A DNA stretch of 64,000 nt from SURF-43 sp964628985. GTDB lineage: Bacteria > Chloroflexota > Dehalococcoidia > UBA2979. A program made the translations under genes and the position numbers. The notes beneath the pieces were generated by a model that saw only the letters and a program-made list of their open reading frames with translations, searched no databases and was not told the DNA's origin. Positions 26,012-34,365 of the stretch are shown here, in pieces. Position 1 is the first letter of the stretch, and each line of letters starts with the position of its first letter. Location of the stretch: assembly GCA_964628985.1 (NCBI GenBank), contig CAZVNJ010000010.1:1-64000 (forward strand), written 5' to 3'.

Positions 26012-26458
26012 CTACCCGTCGCCGGTCCCTCGCGCGAGCGGAGGCAGGTGCATCATCCCCTGGAGTCGCGAGTACGAGGCACCGAACAGCGCCGCCCCGA
26101 GCACCGTCCCGGCGAGCGCCGCCAGCGCGTAGACCTTGCCCTCACCGACGTTGACGAGGATCGGGCCGGGGCACATCCCTGTGATCGACCAGCCCACGCC
26201 GAAGAGCACCCCGCCGTAGACGTTGCCGCGGTGGCCGGGCTTCGGCGTCACGCGGATCGGTGCACCAGTGATGGTCTTGCCGTAGCGCTTCAGCAGCCAC
26301 AGCGCCGGCGCGGTCACGACCACGGCGGTACCAATGATGCCGTACAACTGGAAGCGCTCCAGCAGGAACATCCCCTGGATGAAGTCGTAGTCCGCCGCGC
26401 CGGAGCGGCTGAGCACGAATCCGAAGAAGGTGCCGAGGACGAGGTAGACGAGGATCAT
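26012..26458 (-). CDS. YeeE/YedE family sulfur transporter, C-terminal-type half
   Basis: A 148-residue membrane protein with about four helices and the motif GWSITGMCPGPILV, whose Cys is the conserved thiol of YeeE/YedE (sulfur transport, DUF395) proteins. It is half-size and pairs with the upstream half-gene at 26470-26970, as in PmpA/PmpB systems; together they would form a full transporter for thiosulfate or a related sulfur species. The ATG at 26458 follows AAGGAGG. It converges with dnaE2 with an 8-nt gap. Confidence 0.85.
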   Translation of the reverse strand: MILVYLVLGTFFGFVLSRSGAADYDFIQGMFLLERFQLYGIIGTAVVVTAPALWLLKRYGKTITGAPIRVTPKPGHRGNVYGGVLFGVGWSITGMCPGPILVNVGEGKVYALAALAGTVLGAALFGASYSRLQGMMHLPPLARGTGDG

Positions 26459-26469
26459 CGCGCCCCTCC

Positions 26470-26970
26470 TTACAGGATCACGCGGTAGATGAGGTTGGTG
26501 GTGACCAGCCCCGCCGCCATGAATGACATCGTGGACACCAGGCTGGGCAGTTCGAGGTTGGAGAGCCCGAAAATCCCGTGTCCGCTCGTGCAGCCGCCCG
26601 CCAGCCGAGTGCCGAAGCCGATCAGCAGGCCACCGGCGAACATCCAGACGACTTTGCCGCCAGCGCCCCACCCGATCTCGGTGTCGAACATCCCCAGGTC
26701 CCATGTCGGCTGCCAGCCACCGCCCAGCACCGCCGAGAGCACGCCGCCCGCCAGGAGCCCAGCGAGCAACGGCAGCCGCCAGCCGCCCTCGGAGCGGAGC
26801 GCGTCACGCTGGAAGTAGGGCACCTTTACCACGAGGGCGCAGACGTCTTCGAATCCGGTGGAGACCCCTAGGCGCCGGTTCGCGATGACCAGCAGCAGCA
26901 GCGTGACCGCGCTGATGCCGAGGCCCGCTAACGCCCAGTGGATCGCCTGCATGTCATGGAGGATCAGCAT
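26470..26970 (-). CDS. YeeE/YedE family sulfur transporter, N-terminal-type half
   Basis: A 166-residue membrane protein with four or five helices and the conserved GGCTSGHGIFGLSNL motif of the YeeE/YedE family. It lies 11 nt upstream of the complementary half-gene. Family members import thiosulfate; some YedE relatives are linked to selenium metabolism, which is worth noting because the divergent operon encodes a selenoprotein. The start at 26970 gives a sensible N-terminal helix, although the ribosome-binding site is weak. Confidence 0.83.
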   Translation of the reverse strand: MLILHDMQAIHWALAGLGISAVTLLLLVIANRRLGVSTGFEDVCALVVKVPYFQRDALRSEGGWRLPLLAGLLAGGVLSAVLGGGWQPTWDLGMFDTEIGWGAGGKVVWMFAGGLLIGFGTRLAGGCTSGHGIFGLSNLELPSLVSTMSFMAAGLVTTNLIYRVIL

Positions 26971-27108
26971 GGGACGACTCGCTTTCCGCCCGCCCCCGGT
27001 CCCCCCGGCGGCGCTGTAGACAGTATCCGCCCCAGCGATCCGAGGCGCTCGGCACGCCCGAGGTCCCCTGGCACGGCTACCATCCCCCTCGCAGCGAGGA
27101 GATGCCCG

Positions 27109-27891
27109 ATGGCCACTGCAACGGTCCGCTGGAGTGAACCCGCCCCCGTTGACGGTGGGATGGAAGAGCGACGGCTCACCCTGGACCGAGGCAGCGGATC
27201 GGTCCCTGGACTGCTCTGGACGAAACCTGGCGCTGGTCGGACGCCACTGGTGCTCGTGGGCCACGGCGGCAGCGGGAAGAAGGACGCCGCGAACAACCTT
27301 GCCGTCCGGGACTACCTGACCGGCGAACGCGGGATCGCCACCCTCGCCATCGACGGACCTGCCCACGGCGACCGCGGCCCCGTCACCGACACGAGTCACC
27401 CTGCCTACACCGAGATGTGGAAGCGCCCTCGCGTCATCGACGACATGAACGAGGACTGGCGCGGGGCCCTCGATGCCGCCCTCGCGCTTGGTGAGTTTGA
27501 TGAGACCGCGATTGGCTACTACGGGCTCTCGATGGGGACGATGTTTGGGCTCCCCTTCGTCGCCGCCGAGCCGCGCATCGCCGTCGCCGTCCTTGGCCTC
27601 TGCGGCACTCGAGGCACCTCGATCGACCGCAGCGGGATCGCCGCGCGGCTCGCCGCGGACGCGCCGCGCGTGACCTGCCCGCTGATGTTCCACGTCCAAT
27701 GGGACGACGAGCGCTTTGAGCGCGACAGTGCCTTCGAGTTGTACGGGCTGCTGTCCGCGACGGACAAGCGGCTCCAGTCCACCCCCGGCCTGCATGCCGG
27801 CGTGACGGAGGAGGCGCGGGACACCCTGCGGCTCTTCCTCGCAGCGCGCCTGGAGATGCTCCACGCCGCCACCCCTGTGAGCGCGCGATGA
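27109..27891 (+). CDS. Alpha/beta hydrolase (dienelactone-hydrolase-like)
   Basis: A 260-residue alpha/beta-hydrolase fold protein. The nucleophile elbow is YYGLSMGT (Gly-x-Ser-x-Gly), the oxyanion strand reads LVLVGHGGSGKKD, and an acid-containing strand (FHVQWDDERF) follows at the expected distance; the catalytic His is likely in TPGLHAG. GAGGAG with 8-nt spacing fixes the ATG at 27109. It is the first gene of a four-gene operon ending in the UGSC selenoprotein and overlaps the next gene by ATGA. The ester or lactone substrate is unknown. Confidence 0.82.
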   Translation: MATATVRWSEPAPVDGGMEERRLTLDRGSGSVPGLLWTKPGAGRTPLVLVGHGGSGKKDAANNLAVRDYLTGERGIATLAIDGPAHGDRGPVTDTSHPAYTEMWKRPRVIDDMNEDWRGALDAALALGEFDETAIGYYGLSMGTMFGLPFVAAEPRIAVAVLGLCGTRGTSIDRSGIAARLAADAPRVTCPLMFHVQWDDERFERDSAFELYGLLSATDKRLQSTPGLHAGVTEEARDTLRLFLAARLEMLHAATPVSAR

Positions 27892-28679
27892 AGCGCGCCC
27901 GCGTCGGGGACGTCGAGGTCATCGCGCTCGTCGACTGCATCGAGTCGTACGCGGTGGACTCTGTCTACATCGACGCCGCGGAGGCGATCGCACCACTGAG
28001 CGGCTACCTCGACAGTGAGGGGCGCGTGGCGCTCAACTTCGCCTCGTTCCTGCTCCGTGACGGCGGGCGCACCATCCTGGTGGACACCGGCTGGGGGCCG
28101 GAGCACCACGGCCTGCTCCCGGACGAGTTGCGCGAGGCGGGCGTCCGCAGTGATGAGGTCGACACCGTCATCTTTACGCACTTGCACGGCGACCACACCG
28201 CATGGAACTTCGATCGCGCGACGGGGAAGCCGACGTTCCCCAGGGCGCGCTACCTCGTGCCGCGGGCGGACTGGGACCACTACAGCGCCGCGGCGTCGGC
28301 ATCCTTTGTCCGGGATGTCGCTCCGCTCGAACGGCTGGGCGTCCTCGACCTGATCGAGGGTGAGCGATCGCTGACGTCTTCGATCGTCACGCTCCCAACG
28401 CCCGGGCACACGCCCGGGCACACGAGCCTCGTCGTCACTTCGGGCGGCGAGCGGGGCTTCATCCTCGGCGACGTGGTGTTCTCCGAAGTCGACGCCGTCC
28501 TGCCTGATCTGCTGAGCACCTTCGACGGCGACCAGGAACTGGCGCGACAGACTCGCCGGACGGTTCTGCGGCGGCTGGTGGATGACGGGTCGCTCGTCGG
28601 TGCGAGTCACATCAAGGCGCCTGGGCTGGGGAGATTCGTGCGCGAGGGCGACACCACCCGCTGGCAGGCGCTGGCATAG
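27888..28679 (+). CDS. MBL-fold metallo-hydrolase
   Basis: A 263-residue metallo-beta-lactamase fold protein with the zinc motif THLHGDHTAW (HxHxDH), a second ligand region in PTPGHTPGHT and a downstream GDVVFSE Asp. It most resembles lactonase/glyoxalase-II-like hydrolases. It is coupled to the upstream alpha/beta hydrolase by a 4-nt overlap, so the two probably act on related esters, lactones or thioesters. The thioredoxin-fused gene follows after 11 nt. Confidence 0.88.
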   Translation: MKRARVGDVEVIALVDCIESYAVDSVYIDAAEAIAPLSGYLDSEGRVALNFASFLLRDGGRTILVDTGWGPEHHGLLPDELREAGVRSDEVDTVIFTHLHGDHTAWNFDRATGKPTFPRARYLVPRADWDHYSAAASASFVRDVAPLERLGVLDLIEGERSLTSSIVTLPTPGHTPGHTSLVVTSGGERGFILGDVVFSEVDAVLPDLLSTFDGDQELARQTRRTVLRRLVDDGSLVGASHIKAPGLGRFVREGDTTRWQALA

Positions 28680-28690
28680 GGGGTCGATCG

Positions 28691-30265
28691 ATGCCGCTTC
28701 CCGCGTTCACCCTCGCGGCCGCCGATGGCCCCCGCGCCTTCCCCACCGGCCGCCCGTCGCTGCTGTGCTTCGTGAAGGAAGACTGTCCGACCTGCGGGCT
28801 TTCGATGCCGCTGATTGAGGCCGCCCACCAGGCGTTTGGCTCCGACGTGGACGTGCTGATCGTCGGGCAAGACGCCGAGGGGAATGCGGTGCTCGTGGAG
28901 CGGCACGGACTGACCGTGCCGATGCTCGACGACTCTGCCCTGCACGTCTCGTTCGCCTACGACCTCGACACCGTGCCGACGGTGATCCTTGCCGGCCCGG
29001 CGGGCGAGGAACGGACGCGCTTCATCGGATTCGGGCGAGACGACTGGAGACACCTCATGGCGTCGCTGGCCGAAAGCACGGGGCGGCCAGCGCCGACGGT
29101 CGACTGGGACGCCTACCCGGAGTCGCGGCCTGGTTGCGGGTCGAAGTCGGTAGAGCCGGGCATTGCGGAGCGGCTGGAGGCTGAGGCAAGCGGAAGCCCG
29201 CTGCGCGCCCGCCGCATCGAGATCGCCACCCAGGATGACGAGTTCGAGTTCATGTTCGATCAGGGGCTGACTGACGGGCTCCCTGTCGTGCCCCCGACGC
29301 CGGAGCGGGTGCTCCGCATGCTCCGGGGTACGCGACGCGATGCCCAGTCCCTCGTCGCCATCGTCCCGCCGAACATGGCGCCGGCGACCGTGGAGAAGGT
29401 GGCGATCAATGCCGTCATGGCCGGGTGCCGTCCTGAATATCTCCCAGTGGTGATAGCGGCCGTCGAGGCGGTCTGTACGGACACCTTTAATGGCCACGGG
29501 ATCATGGCAACCACGATGGGGGCCGCGCCGGTGCTAGTGGTGAACGGGCCCGTCCGTCATCGCATCGGCATGAACATGGGCCTCGGGGCCCTGGGCCAGG
29601 GCAACCGCGCGAACGCGACCATCGGACGGGCGCTCATGCTCGTGCTGCGGAACGTCGGCGGAGCGATGCCCGGGGGGACGGAGCGCTCCACTTTCGGATC
29701 GCCGATGAAGTACACGATGGCCTTCGCCGAGTGGGAGGAGCGGAGTCCATGGACGCCGCTCCACGTCGAACGCGGTTTCGACGCCGGCGAGAGCGTGGTG
29801 ACGGCGTTCGGCATGACGGCCGGGCCACAACTTATCGTGGACCAGACCTCCAGGACGGGGCGCGCCCTGTCCGGCAGTATCGCCGTCGGGATCGAGGGGG
29901 CCGGCCACCCGAAGGCGCACCGCTATGGCGACGCACTGCTCGTGGTGGGGCCGGAACACCTCGAAACGCTCACACGCGACGGCTTCGCCACGAAAGACGA
30001 CCTGCGCGCCCGCGTACAGGAGGTCACCTCCCGGCCCGTGACAGCGCTCGTGTCCGACGACGAAGTTGGCGGCGGCATGCCGGCCGCTCTGTTCGCCTCG
30101 ATGACACCCGAGCAGCAGGCCCAGCGAGTGCCCAAGTTCGCGGGGCCTGGGAATCTGCACATCGTGGTCGCCGGGGCTGAGGCCGGGAAATGGTCAGCCT
30201 TCTTCTCGGGTTGGACCACAGGCCCTGGCGGAACCATCGCGACCAGCCGGGTGATCGAGGCCTAG
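28691..30265 (+). CDS. Thioredoxin-like domain fused to a large UGSC-associated domain
   Basis: A 524-residue protein. Residues 1 to about 130 are a thioredoxin/TlpA-like domain with redox motif CPTC (in KEDCPTCGL) and a cis-Pro region (DTVPTVI). After a linker containing PGCGSKS, residues about 175-524 form a conserved domain starting LTDGLPVVPPTPERV, with NAVMAGCRPEYLPVV and GQGNRANATIGRA. I recall this larger domain next to UGSC proteins in actinobacterial and marine genomes but know no assigned reaction. The UGSC selenoprotein starts 28 nt downstream. A thiol-based redox role on an unknown substrate is inferred. Confidence 0.7.
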   Translation: MPLPAFTLAAADGPRAFPTGRPSLLCFVKEDCPTCGLSMPLIEAAHQAFGSDVDVLIVGQDAEGNAVLVERHGLTVPMLDDSALHVSFAYDLDTVPTVILAGPAGEERTRFIGFGRDDWRHLMASLAESTGRPAPTVDWDAYPESRPGCGSKSVEPGIAERLEAEASGSPLRARRIEIATQDDEFEFMFDQGLTDGLPVVPPTPERVLRMLRGTRRDAQSLVAIVPPNMAPATVEKVAINAVMAGCRPEYLPVVIAAVEAVCTDTFNGHGIMATTMGAAPVLVVNGPVRHRIGMNMGLGALGQGNRANATIGRALMLVLRNVGGAMPGGTERSTFGSPMKYTMAFAEWEERSPWTPLHVERGFDAGESVVTAFGMTAGPQLIVDQTSRTGRALSGSIAVGIEGAGHPKAHRYGDALLVVGPEHLETLTRDGFATKDDLRARVQEVTSRPVTALVSDDEVGGGMPAALFASMTPEQQAQRVPKFAGPGNLHIVVAGAEAGKWSAFFSGWTTGPGGTIATSRVIEA

Positions 30266-30293
30266 GGCTAGGCACGAGGAGTAGGATCGTCCG

Positions 30294-30815
30294 GTGACAC
30301 AGATCCTTGACCCCACCGATGAGCGCGTACCCGTCCAGCGCCACCTGACGCCGCGGCCAGAACACCTCCGCGGCGTGGTCGGTCTCCTCGACATCTCGAA
30401 GCCGCGCGGGAACGTCTTCCTCGATCGCCTGGAGGCGCTCTTCCACGAGCGGTTGCCCGAGGTGGAGGTGCGGCGCTACCGCAAGCCGACGTTCACCAAG
30501 CCTGCGCCCGAAGATCTGCGGAGGAAGATCCTCGAGGAGTGCGGGTACGTGATCGAGGCGCTCGCCGACTGAGGGTCCTGCACGACGTGCAGTGTGCACG
30601 ACACCGTCTACTTCGAAGTCCAGGGCCGGCCCTCGGTGTTCCTCGCCTCCACGGAATTCGTGGACGCGGCGAAGGCGCAGTCGGTGGCGCTCGGGCTGCC
30701 CGAGGTCAGGCGCGTGTTCGTGCCACACCCCATCCAGGACGCGATCGATCCGGAGATGTGGGCGAAGGCTGAGGCCGCCTTTGACGAGGTGGTGGCCGCG
30801 CTTCTGGACTCCTGA
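30294..30815 (+). CDS. UGSC family selenoprotein (in-frame UGA = Sec)
   Basis: Translated through the in-frame TGA at 30570-30572, this is a 173-residue protein with the motif U-G-S-C at residues 93-96, then TTC (C99). Conventional gene calling would break it into a 92-residue protein and a small downstream frame. Both halves are protein-like and in the same frame: ILEECGYVIEALAD, then U, then GSCTTCSVHDTVYFEVQGR. The UGSC family is a known prokaryotic selenoprotein family (some members have CGSC). A hairpin at 30586-30600 fits a bacterial SECIS. The start is GTG after AGGA. U93 and C96 form a UxxC redox pair. No sel genes lie in the window. Confidence 0.87.
30586..30600 (+). promoter_or_regulatory. 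Bacterial SECIS-like hairpin
   Basis: CGTGCA-GTG-TGCACG is a perfect 6-bp stem with a GUG apical loop, starting 14 nt after the UGA; the loop begins 20 nt from it. A G within the first two loop positions and this distance fit the bSECIS pattern read by SelB. A competing palindrome (CTGCACG-A-CGTGCAG, 30578-30592) overlaps it. Confidence 0.6.
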
Positions 30816-30963
30816 CGGCGCCGGCGCCGACTGCGATCTTTCCCAGTCCTTCACCATCGTCACAACGCGCGAAATCTGAGCCCCCTCCTTCACTTCGTCA
30901 GGATTCTGCCGAGGATTGAGGAGACGCGGCGCCAGGCGGGGCGGCTGCGGGTGAGGGATCGCT

Positions 30964-32166
30964 GTGCCGACGACCACCCTTTCGGATGTGGAGGCCGTCC
31001 TCGACACCCTGGCCACCCCGGTGGTGGTCTGGGACCTCGAGGGACGGATGCTCGCGAGCAATGCCGCGGCTGCCACCCTGTTTGGATACACGCTGGCGCA
31101 GATGCGCACGATCAACCGTGCGCAGATCGTGCATCCCGAAGACCTTGAGGCCGTCCAGGAACGCATCAGGCGCCGGCGCGCCGGAGACCGTACCCGGCGA
31201 CACTTTGCCCTTCGCGTCGTGACCGCCAGCGGAGCGGTGCGCCAGTGCGCGTGCTCGGCGGCGGCTTATGAGTACGACGGTCGGGTGGTCGGTACGGTCG
31301 TGGAGTATTTCGACGGCGAGCGCCTGGAGCAGGTCGGGGGGGCGTTCGCGCGAAACGCGGCCCTGTTCCGCGAGCTGTTCGAACTGAGCCCGGTCGCCGT
31401 CTTCAGCACGGGCCCGGACCACCGCTTCGAGACCGTCAATCCCACGGCCCGGCTGCTCTTCCAGCGCCCCATCGAGGACCTCGAGGCGCTCACGTTTGGG
31501 GACATCGTCGTCCCGGAGCAGCGAGGGATGCTGGAGGCTGGGGTGTCGGCGGGCGGCGCGCCGGACAACGTCGAACTTGAGATTGTCCGGCCCGACGAGT
31601 CTCGCCGTTGGGTGCACCTGTCCCTACGCACGCTCGCTGACCCGCAGGGCCGGTTCGCTGGCCAGGTCGGGCTGGCGCAGGACATCACCCAGCAGGTGAT
31701 GGAGCGCCAGGCGGCGAAGTCCGCCGCACGGCATGACGCCTTGACCGGTGCGCTCAACCGTCGGGCGTTCGACGAGGCGGCGGCGGACACCGCCGGCCAG
31801 AACACGGCGGTGGCCGTGATCGACCTCAACGACTTCAAGTCGATCAATGACCAGTACGGCCACGGCGTCGGCGACGAAGCACTGCTGGCGGTCGCCACGG
31901 CGCTCGGCGAGGTCGAAGGTACCTCGGTCTATCGCACCGGCGGGGACGAGTTTGTGGTCACGGCGGCGGGATGGCCGGCCGCGCGATTGGAGCGGGCGCT
32001 CCCGCGCATCGTGCCGATCCCCGGCCGCGCGATCCGTGCTTCGCTCGCTGTCGGAGCCGCCGTGGCGCCCGCGGGCGGCACTCTTGCGGCGGCGATCGAG
32101 GCCGCGGACCAGCGAATGTATCGGGCCAAGCGGGCCCGACAGGCGGCGACACGCCGCTCTGCATAG
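30964..32166 (+). CDS. PAS-PAS-GGDEF diguanylate cyclase
   Basis: A 400-residue signalling protein. Two PAS-type domains (about 8-120 and 130-245; the first has TPVVVWDLEGRMLASNAAA) precede a GGDEF domain (about 250-400) with DALTGALNRRAFDE and the intact active-site motif GGDEF at about 325-330, so it should make c-di-GMP from GTP. There is no RxxD inhibitory site before the motif. No membrane helices are seen, so it is a cytosolic sensor. Translation starts at GTG after GAGGGA. The HD-GYP protein at 36119 could degrade the product. Confidence 0.92.
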   Translation: MPTTTLSDVEAVLDTLATPVVVWDLEGRMLASNAAAATLFGYTLAQMRTINRAQIVHPEDLEAVQERIRRRRAGDRTRRHFALRVVTASGAVRQCACSAAAYEYDGRVVGTVVEYFDGERLEQVGGAFARNAALFRELFELSPVAVFSTGPDHRFETVNPTARLLFQRPIEDLEALTFGDIVVPEQRGMLEAGVSAGGAPDNVELEIVRPDESRRWVHLSLRTLADPQGRFAGQVGLAQDITQQVMERQAAKSAARHDALTGALNRRAFDEAAADTAGQNTAVAVIDLNDFKSINDQYGHGVGDEALLAVATALGEVEGTSVYRTGGDEFVVTAAGWPAARLERALPRIVPIPGRAIRASLAVGAAVAPAGGTLAAAIEAADQRMYRAKRARQAATRRSA

Positions 32167-32347
32167 CGTCTCGACGGCTGCTGCCCGCGGGACCGCCTCT
32201 CCCTGTCGCATTGGCCGCACTCCTCCCCGCAGCGATACTCAGACGGCAGCAGGCCGCGAGGAGGCCGCGTGTCATTCGACCGTGTGGCGCCGCTCGTCGT
32301 GCTCGCACTCCATGAACCCACGAGGGCTGCGGGGTAGAGTCGGCTGT

Positions 32348-33283
32348 ATGGAGACAACCCTCGGTGTGGTCAGGCGGCAGGGTGCGGCGTCCCTGGTCAC
32401 GTACGCCTGGTTCACGCTTGCGTGGACGCTGCTGACCATCGTCCTTGGGGCGGTCGTTCGCGCCACACATTCCGGCGATGGCTGTGGCGCTTCTTGGCCC
32501 TCCTGCGACGGCGCCTTCTTCGTCACGTCGAGTAGTGACTCCTCGCGCATGATCGAGTTCACCCATCGCGCCGTCAGTGGCCTCGACCTCATCTTCGTGG
32601 CCGTGCTCGTAGTGCTCGTGTTCCGCAGCCTTCCGGGCGGGCATCGAGCCCGTCGCACGGCCGTTTGGTCGCTCCTCTCGGTGATCTCGGAGGCGGCGAT
32701 CGGAGCGTTGATCGTGCTCTACGGGTGGGTGGCGCACGACACGTCGACGCCTCGACAGGTGTCCGTGCCGCTGCACCTCGTCAACACCTTCGCGCTGACC
32801 GGCCTGCTCGCCCTGCTGGTCTGGCAGCTGCGAGGGGGCGGCGGAGTCACATTCGCGCGTGAGCGAGGCGCGCGGGCGCTCGCTGGGCTCGGCGTCCTCA
32901 TCGTCCTCGTCGCGGCCACCGGCGCCACGACCGCACTAGCGGACACCCTGTTCCGACCGGAGTCGTTCGGCCATGGGCTCGCCCAGGATCTCGACGCGTC
33001 ATCGGCGTTGATTGTGCGACTCCGGGTCCTCCATCCGATCGTGGCCGTCACCACCGCGCTGCTGCTCGCGCACTACATCTGGCAGCGGCTAGACGATGGT
33101 ATTGGCGCCCGGGCGGGACGCACCGTGCTGGTGCTTCTGGGGGTGCAGGTTGCCCTGGGCAGCCTGCACATCGCGCTGCTCACACCACTGGTGACGGCCC
33201 TCTTGCACCTCGCTGTCGCCCAGGTGCTCTGGATCGCCTACGCCTTCTTCGCCCTCGATCGGCTGGAAGTCCGACCGGCCTAG
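32348..33283 (+). CDS. ctaA: Heme A synthase CtaA/COX15
   Basis: A 311-residue, eight-helix membrane enzyme that oxidises the C8 methyl of heme O to give heme A for cytochrome aa3 oxidase. The four heme-ligand His positions are seen in EFTHRAVSG (H73), PLHLVNTF (H143), RVLHPIV (H229) and LLHLAV (H287), and the extracytoplasmic Cys pair in DGCGASWPSCDG (C46, C53) as in Gram-positive-type CtaA. No ctaB or oxidase subunit genes are adjacent. Its end overlaps the convergent modC stop by 4 nt. Confidence 0.92.
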   Translation: METTLGVVRRQGAASLVTYAWFTLAWTLLTIVLGAVVRATHSGDGCGASWPSCDGAFFVTSSSDSSRMIEFTHRAVSGLDLIFVAVLVVLVFRSLPGGHRARRTAVWSLLSVISEAAIGALIVLYGWVAHDTSTPRQVSVPLHLVNTFALTGLLALLVWQLRGGGGVTFARERGARALAGLGVLIVLVAATGATTALADTLFRPESFGHGLAQDLDASSALIVRLRVLHPIVAVTTALLLAHYIWQRLDDGIGARAGRTVLVLLGVQVALGSLHIALLTPLVTALLHLAVAQVLWIAYAFFALDRLEVRPA

Positions 33284-34365
33284 CCGCCGCCCGAGGCGCG
33301 CATGACATGCAGATCAGCGGGCGGTAACTCGATCAGCCACTGCTTCTGCGTCGCGACTCCGAGGACCTCGTAGGGCCGGGCCGGCATGTCGACTTCGATC
33401 TGCAGGCCGCCCGCGAGGGGGCGCAGATGCAGGAGGTGGCTGGCGCCGTACGCCTCCTCTGCCTCAACCACTGTTTCGAGGCTGTTCACGGCCGGGCGGT
33501 CACCGCGGCGGAGGACCACGCGCTCTGACCGGACGGCCACGTCGACCGCATCGCCTACGTCGAGCCCCGGGGTCCAGGATCCGCAGCGCCACTGGAATGG
33601 CCCGACTTCCACCTCCACGCTGTCGGCGGCCGTGGCAGTGAGGCGCCCACGGTAGACATTGCGGACACCCAGCAGTTCCGCCACGCGCCTGGACTGGGGG
33701 TGCGAGAAGACGTCGCCGGGTGCGCCGGACTGGAGGACGCGGCCAGCATCGAGGACCACCAGCCGGTCGGCGAGCAGGTACGCCTCGCGCAGGTCGTGGG
33801 TCACGAAGAGCGCGCCGCGTCCCAGGTCGCGCTGCAGGCGCCTGAGCTCGAGCCGAAGCGATCGCCGGATGGTGTCGTCCAGCGCCGAGAACGGCTCGTC
33901 GAGCAAGAGCAGCCGGACATCCCGCACGAGGGCACGGGCGAGGGCCACGCGTTGCCGCTGGCCGCCGGAGAGCGTTCCCGGATCGCGATCGGCAACGCCT
34001 TCGAGGTCGAGCGCGGCGAGTGCCTCTTCAGCGCGCCTCCTTCGTTCGAGGCGGCCGCCCGGGAGGGCGAAGGCGACGTTCTCCCAGACGGAGAGGTGAG
34101 GAAAGAGGGCGAGTTCCTGCACGACATAACCCATGCGGCGGGCCTCGACCGGCACCTCGATGCCGCGTGCGCCGTCAAAGAGCACCTCCCCGTCGAGCGA
34201 GATATGGCCGCTGGTCGGCCGGATCAGCCCCGCGATGGCGCGGAGCGTGAGGCTCTTGCCCGCGCCGGATGCGCCGAAGAGCACCACGATCTCGTCGCGG
34301 GCCTCGAGGGCGACCTCGAGCGTGAAGCGGCCCGCCTGGAGTGTGAAGTTGGCGTCGAGCGTCAC
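33280..34365 (-). CDS. modC: Molybdate/tungstate ABC transporter ATPase ModC
   Basis: A 361-residue ABC ATPase with a C-terminal TOBE-like regulatory region. It has Walker A GASGAGKS, signature LSGGQRQRVALARAL, Walker B LLLLDEPFSALDD and the switch His in FVTHD. The N-terminal strand pair (LDANFTLQAGRFTLEVALEA) is ModC-like. The GTG at 34365 overlaps the modB stop (GTGA), which decides the start over the long upstream open frame. Last gene of the HD-GYP/peptide/modABC operon; it energises uptake of the oxyanion for molybdo- or tungsto-enzymes. Confidence 0.9.
   Translation of the reverse strand: MTLDANFTLQAGRFTLEVALEARDEIVVLFGASGAGKSLTLRAIAGLIRPTSGHISLDGEVLFDGARGIEVPVEARRMGYVVQELALFPHLSVWENVAFALPGGRLERRRRAEEALAALDLEGVADRDPGTLSGGQRQRVALARALVRDVRLLLLDEPFSALDDTIRRSLRLELRRLQRDLGRGALFVTHDLREAYLLADRLVVLDAGRVLQSGAPGDVFSHPQSRRVAELLGVRNVYRGRLTATAADSVEVEVGPFQWRCGSWTPGLDVGDAVDVAVRSERVVLRRGDRPAVNSLETVVEAEEAYGASHLLHLRPLAGGLQIEVDMPARPYEVLGVATQKQWLIELPPADLHVMRASGGG

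Noticed and set aside
30570..30572. TGA as a true stop giving a 92-residue protein plus a separate small gene
   Set aside because: The UGSC motif, frame continuity, protein-like downstream sequence and SECIS-like hairpin favour selenocysteine read-through; the downstream frame has no ribosome-binding site of its own.
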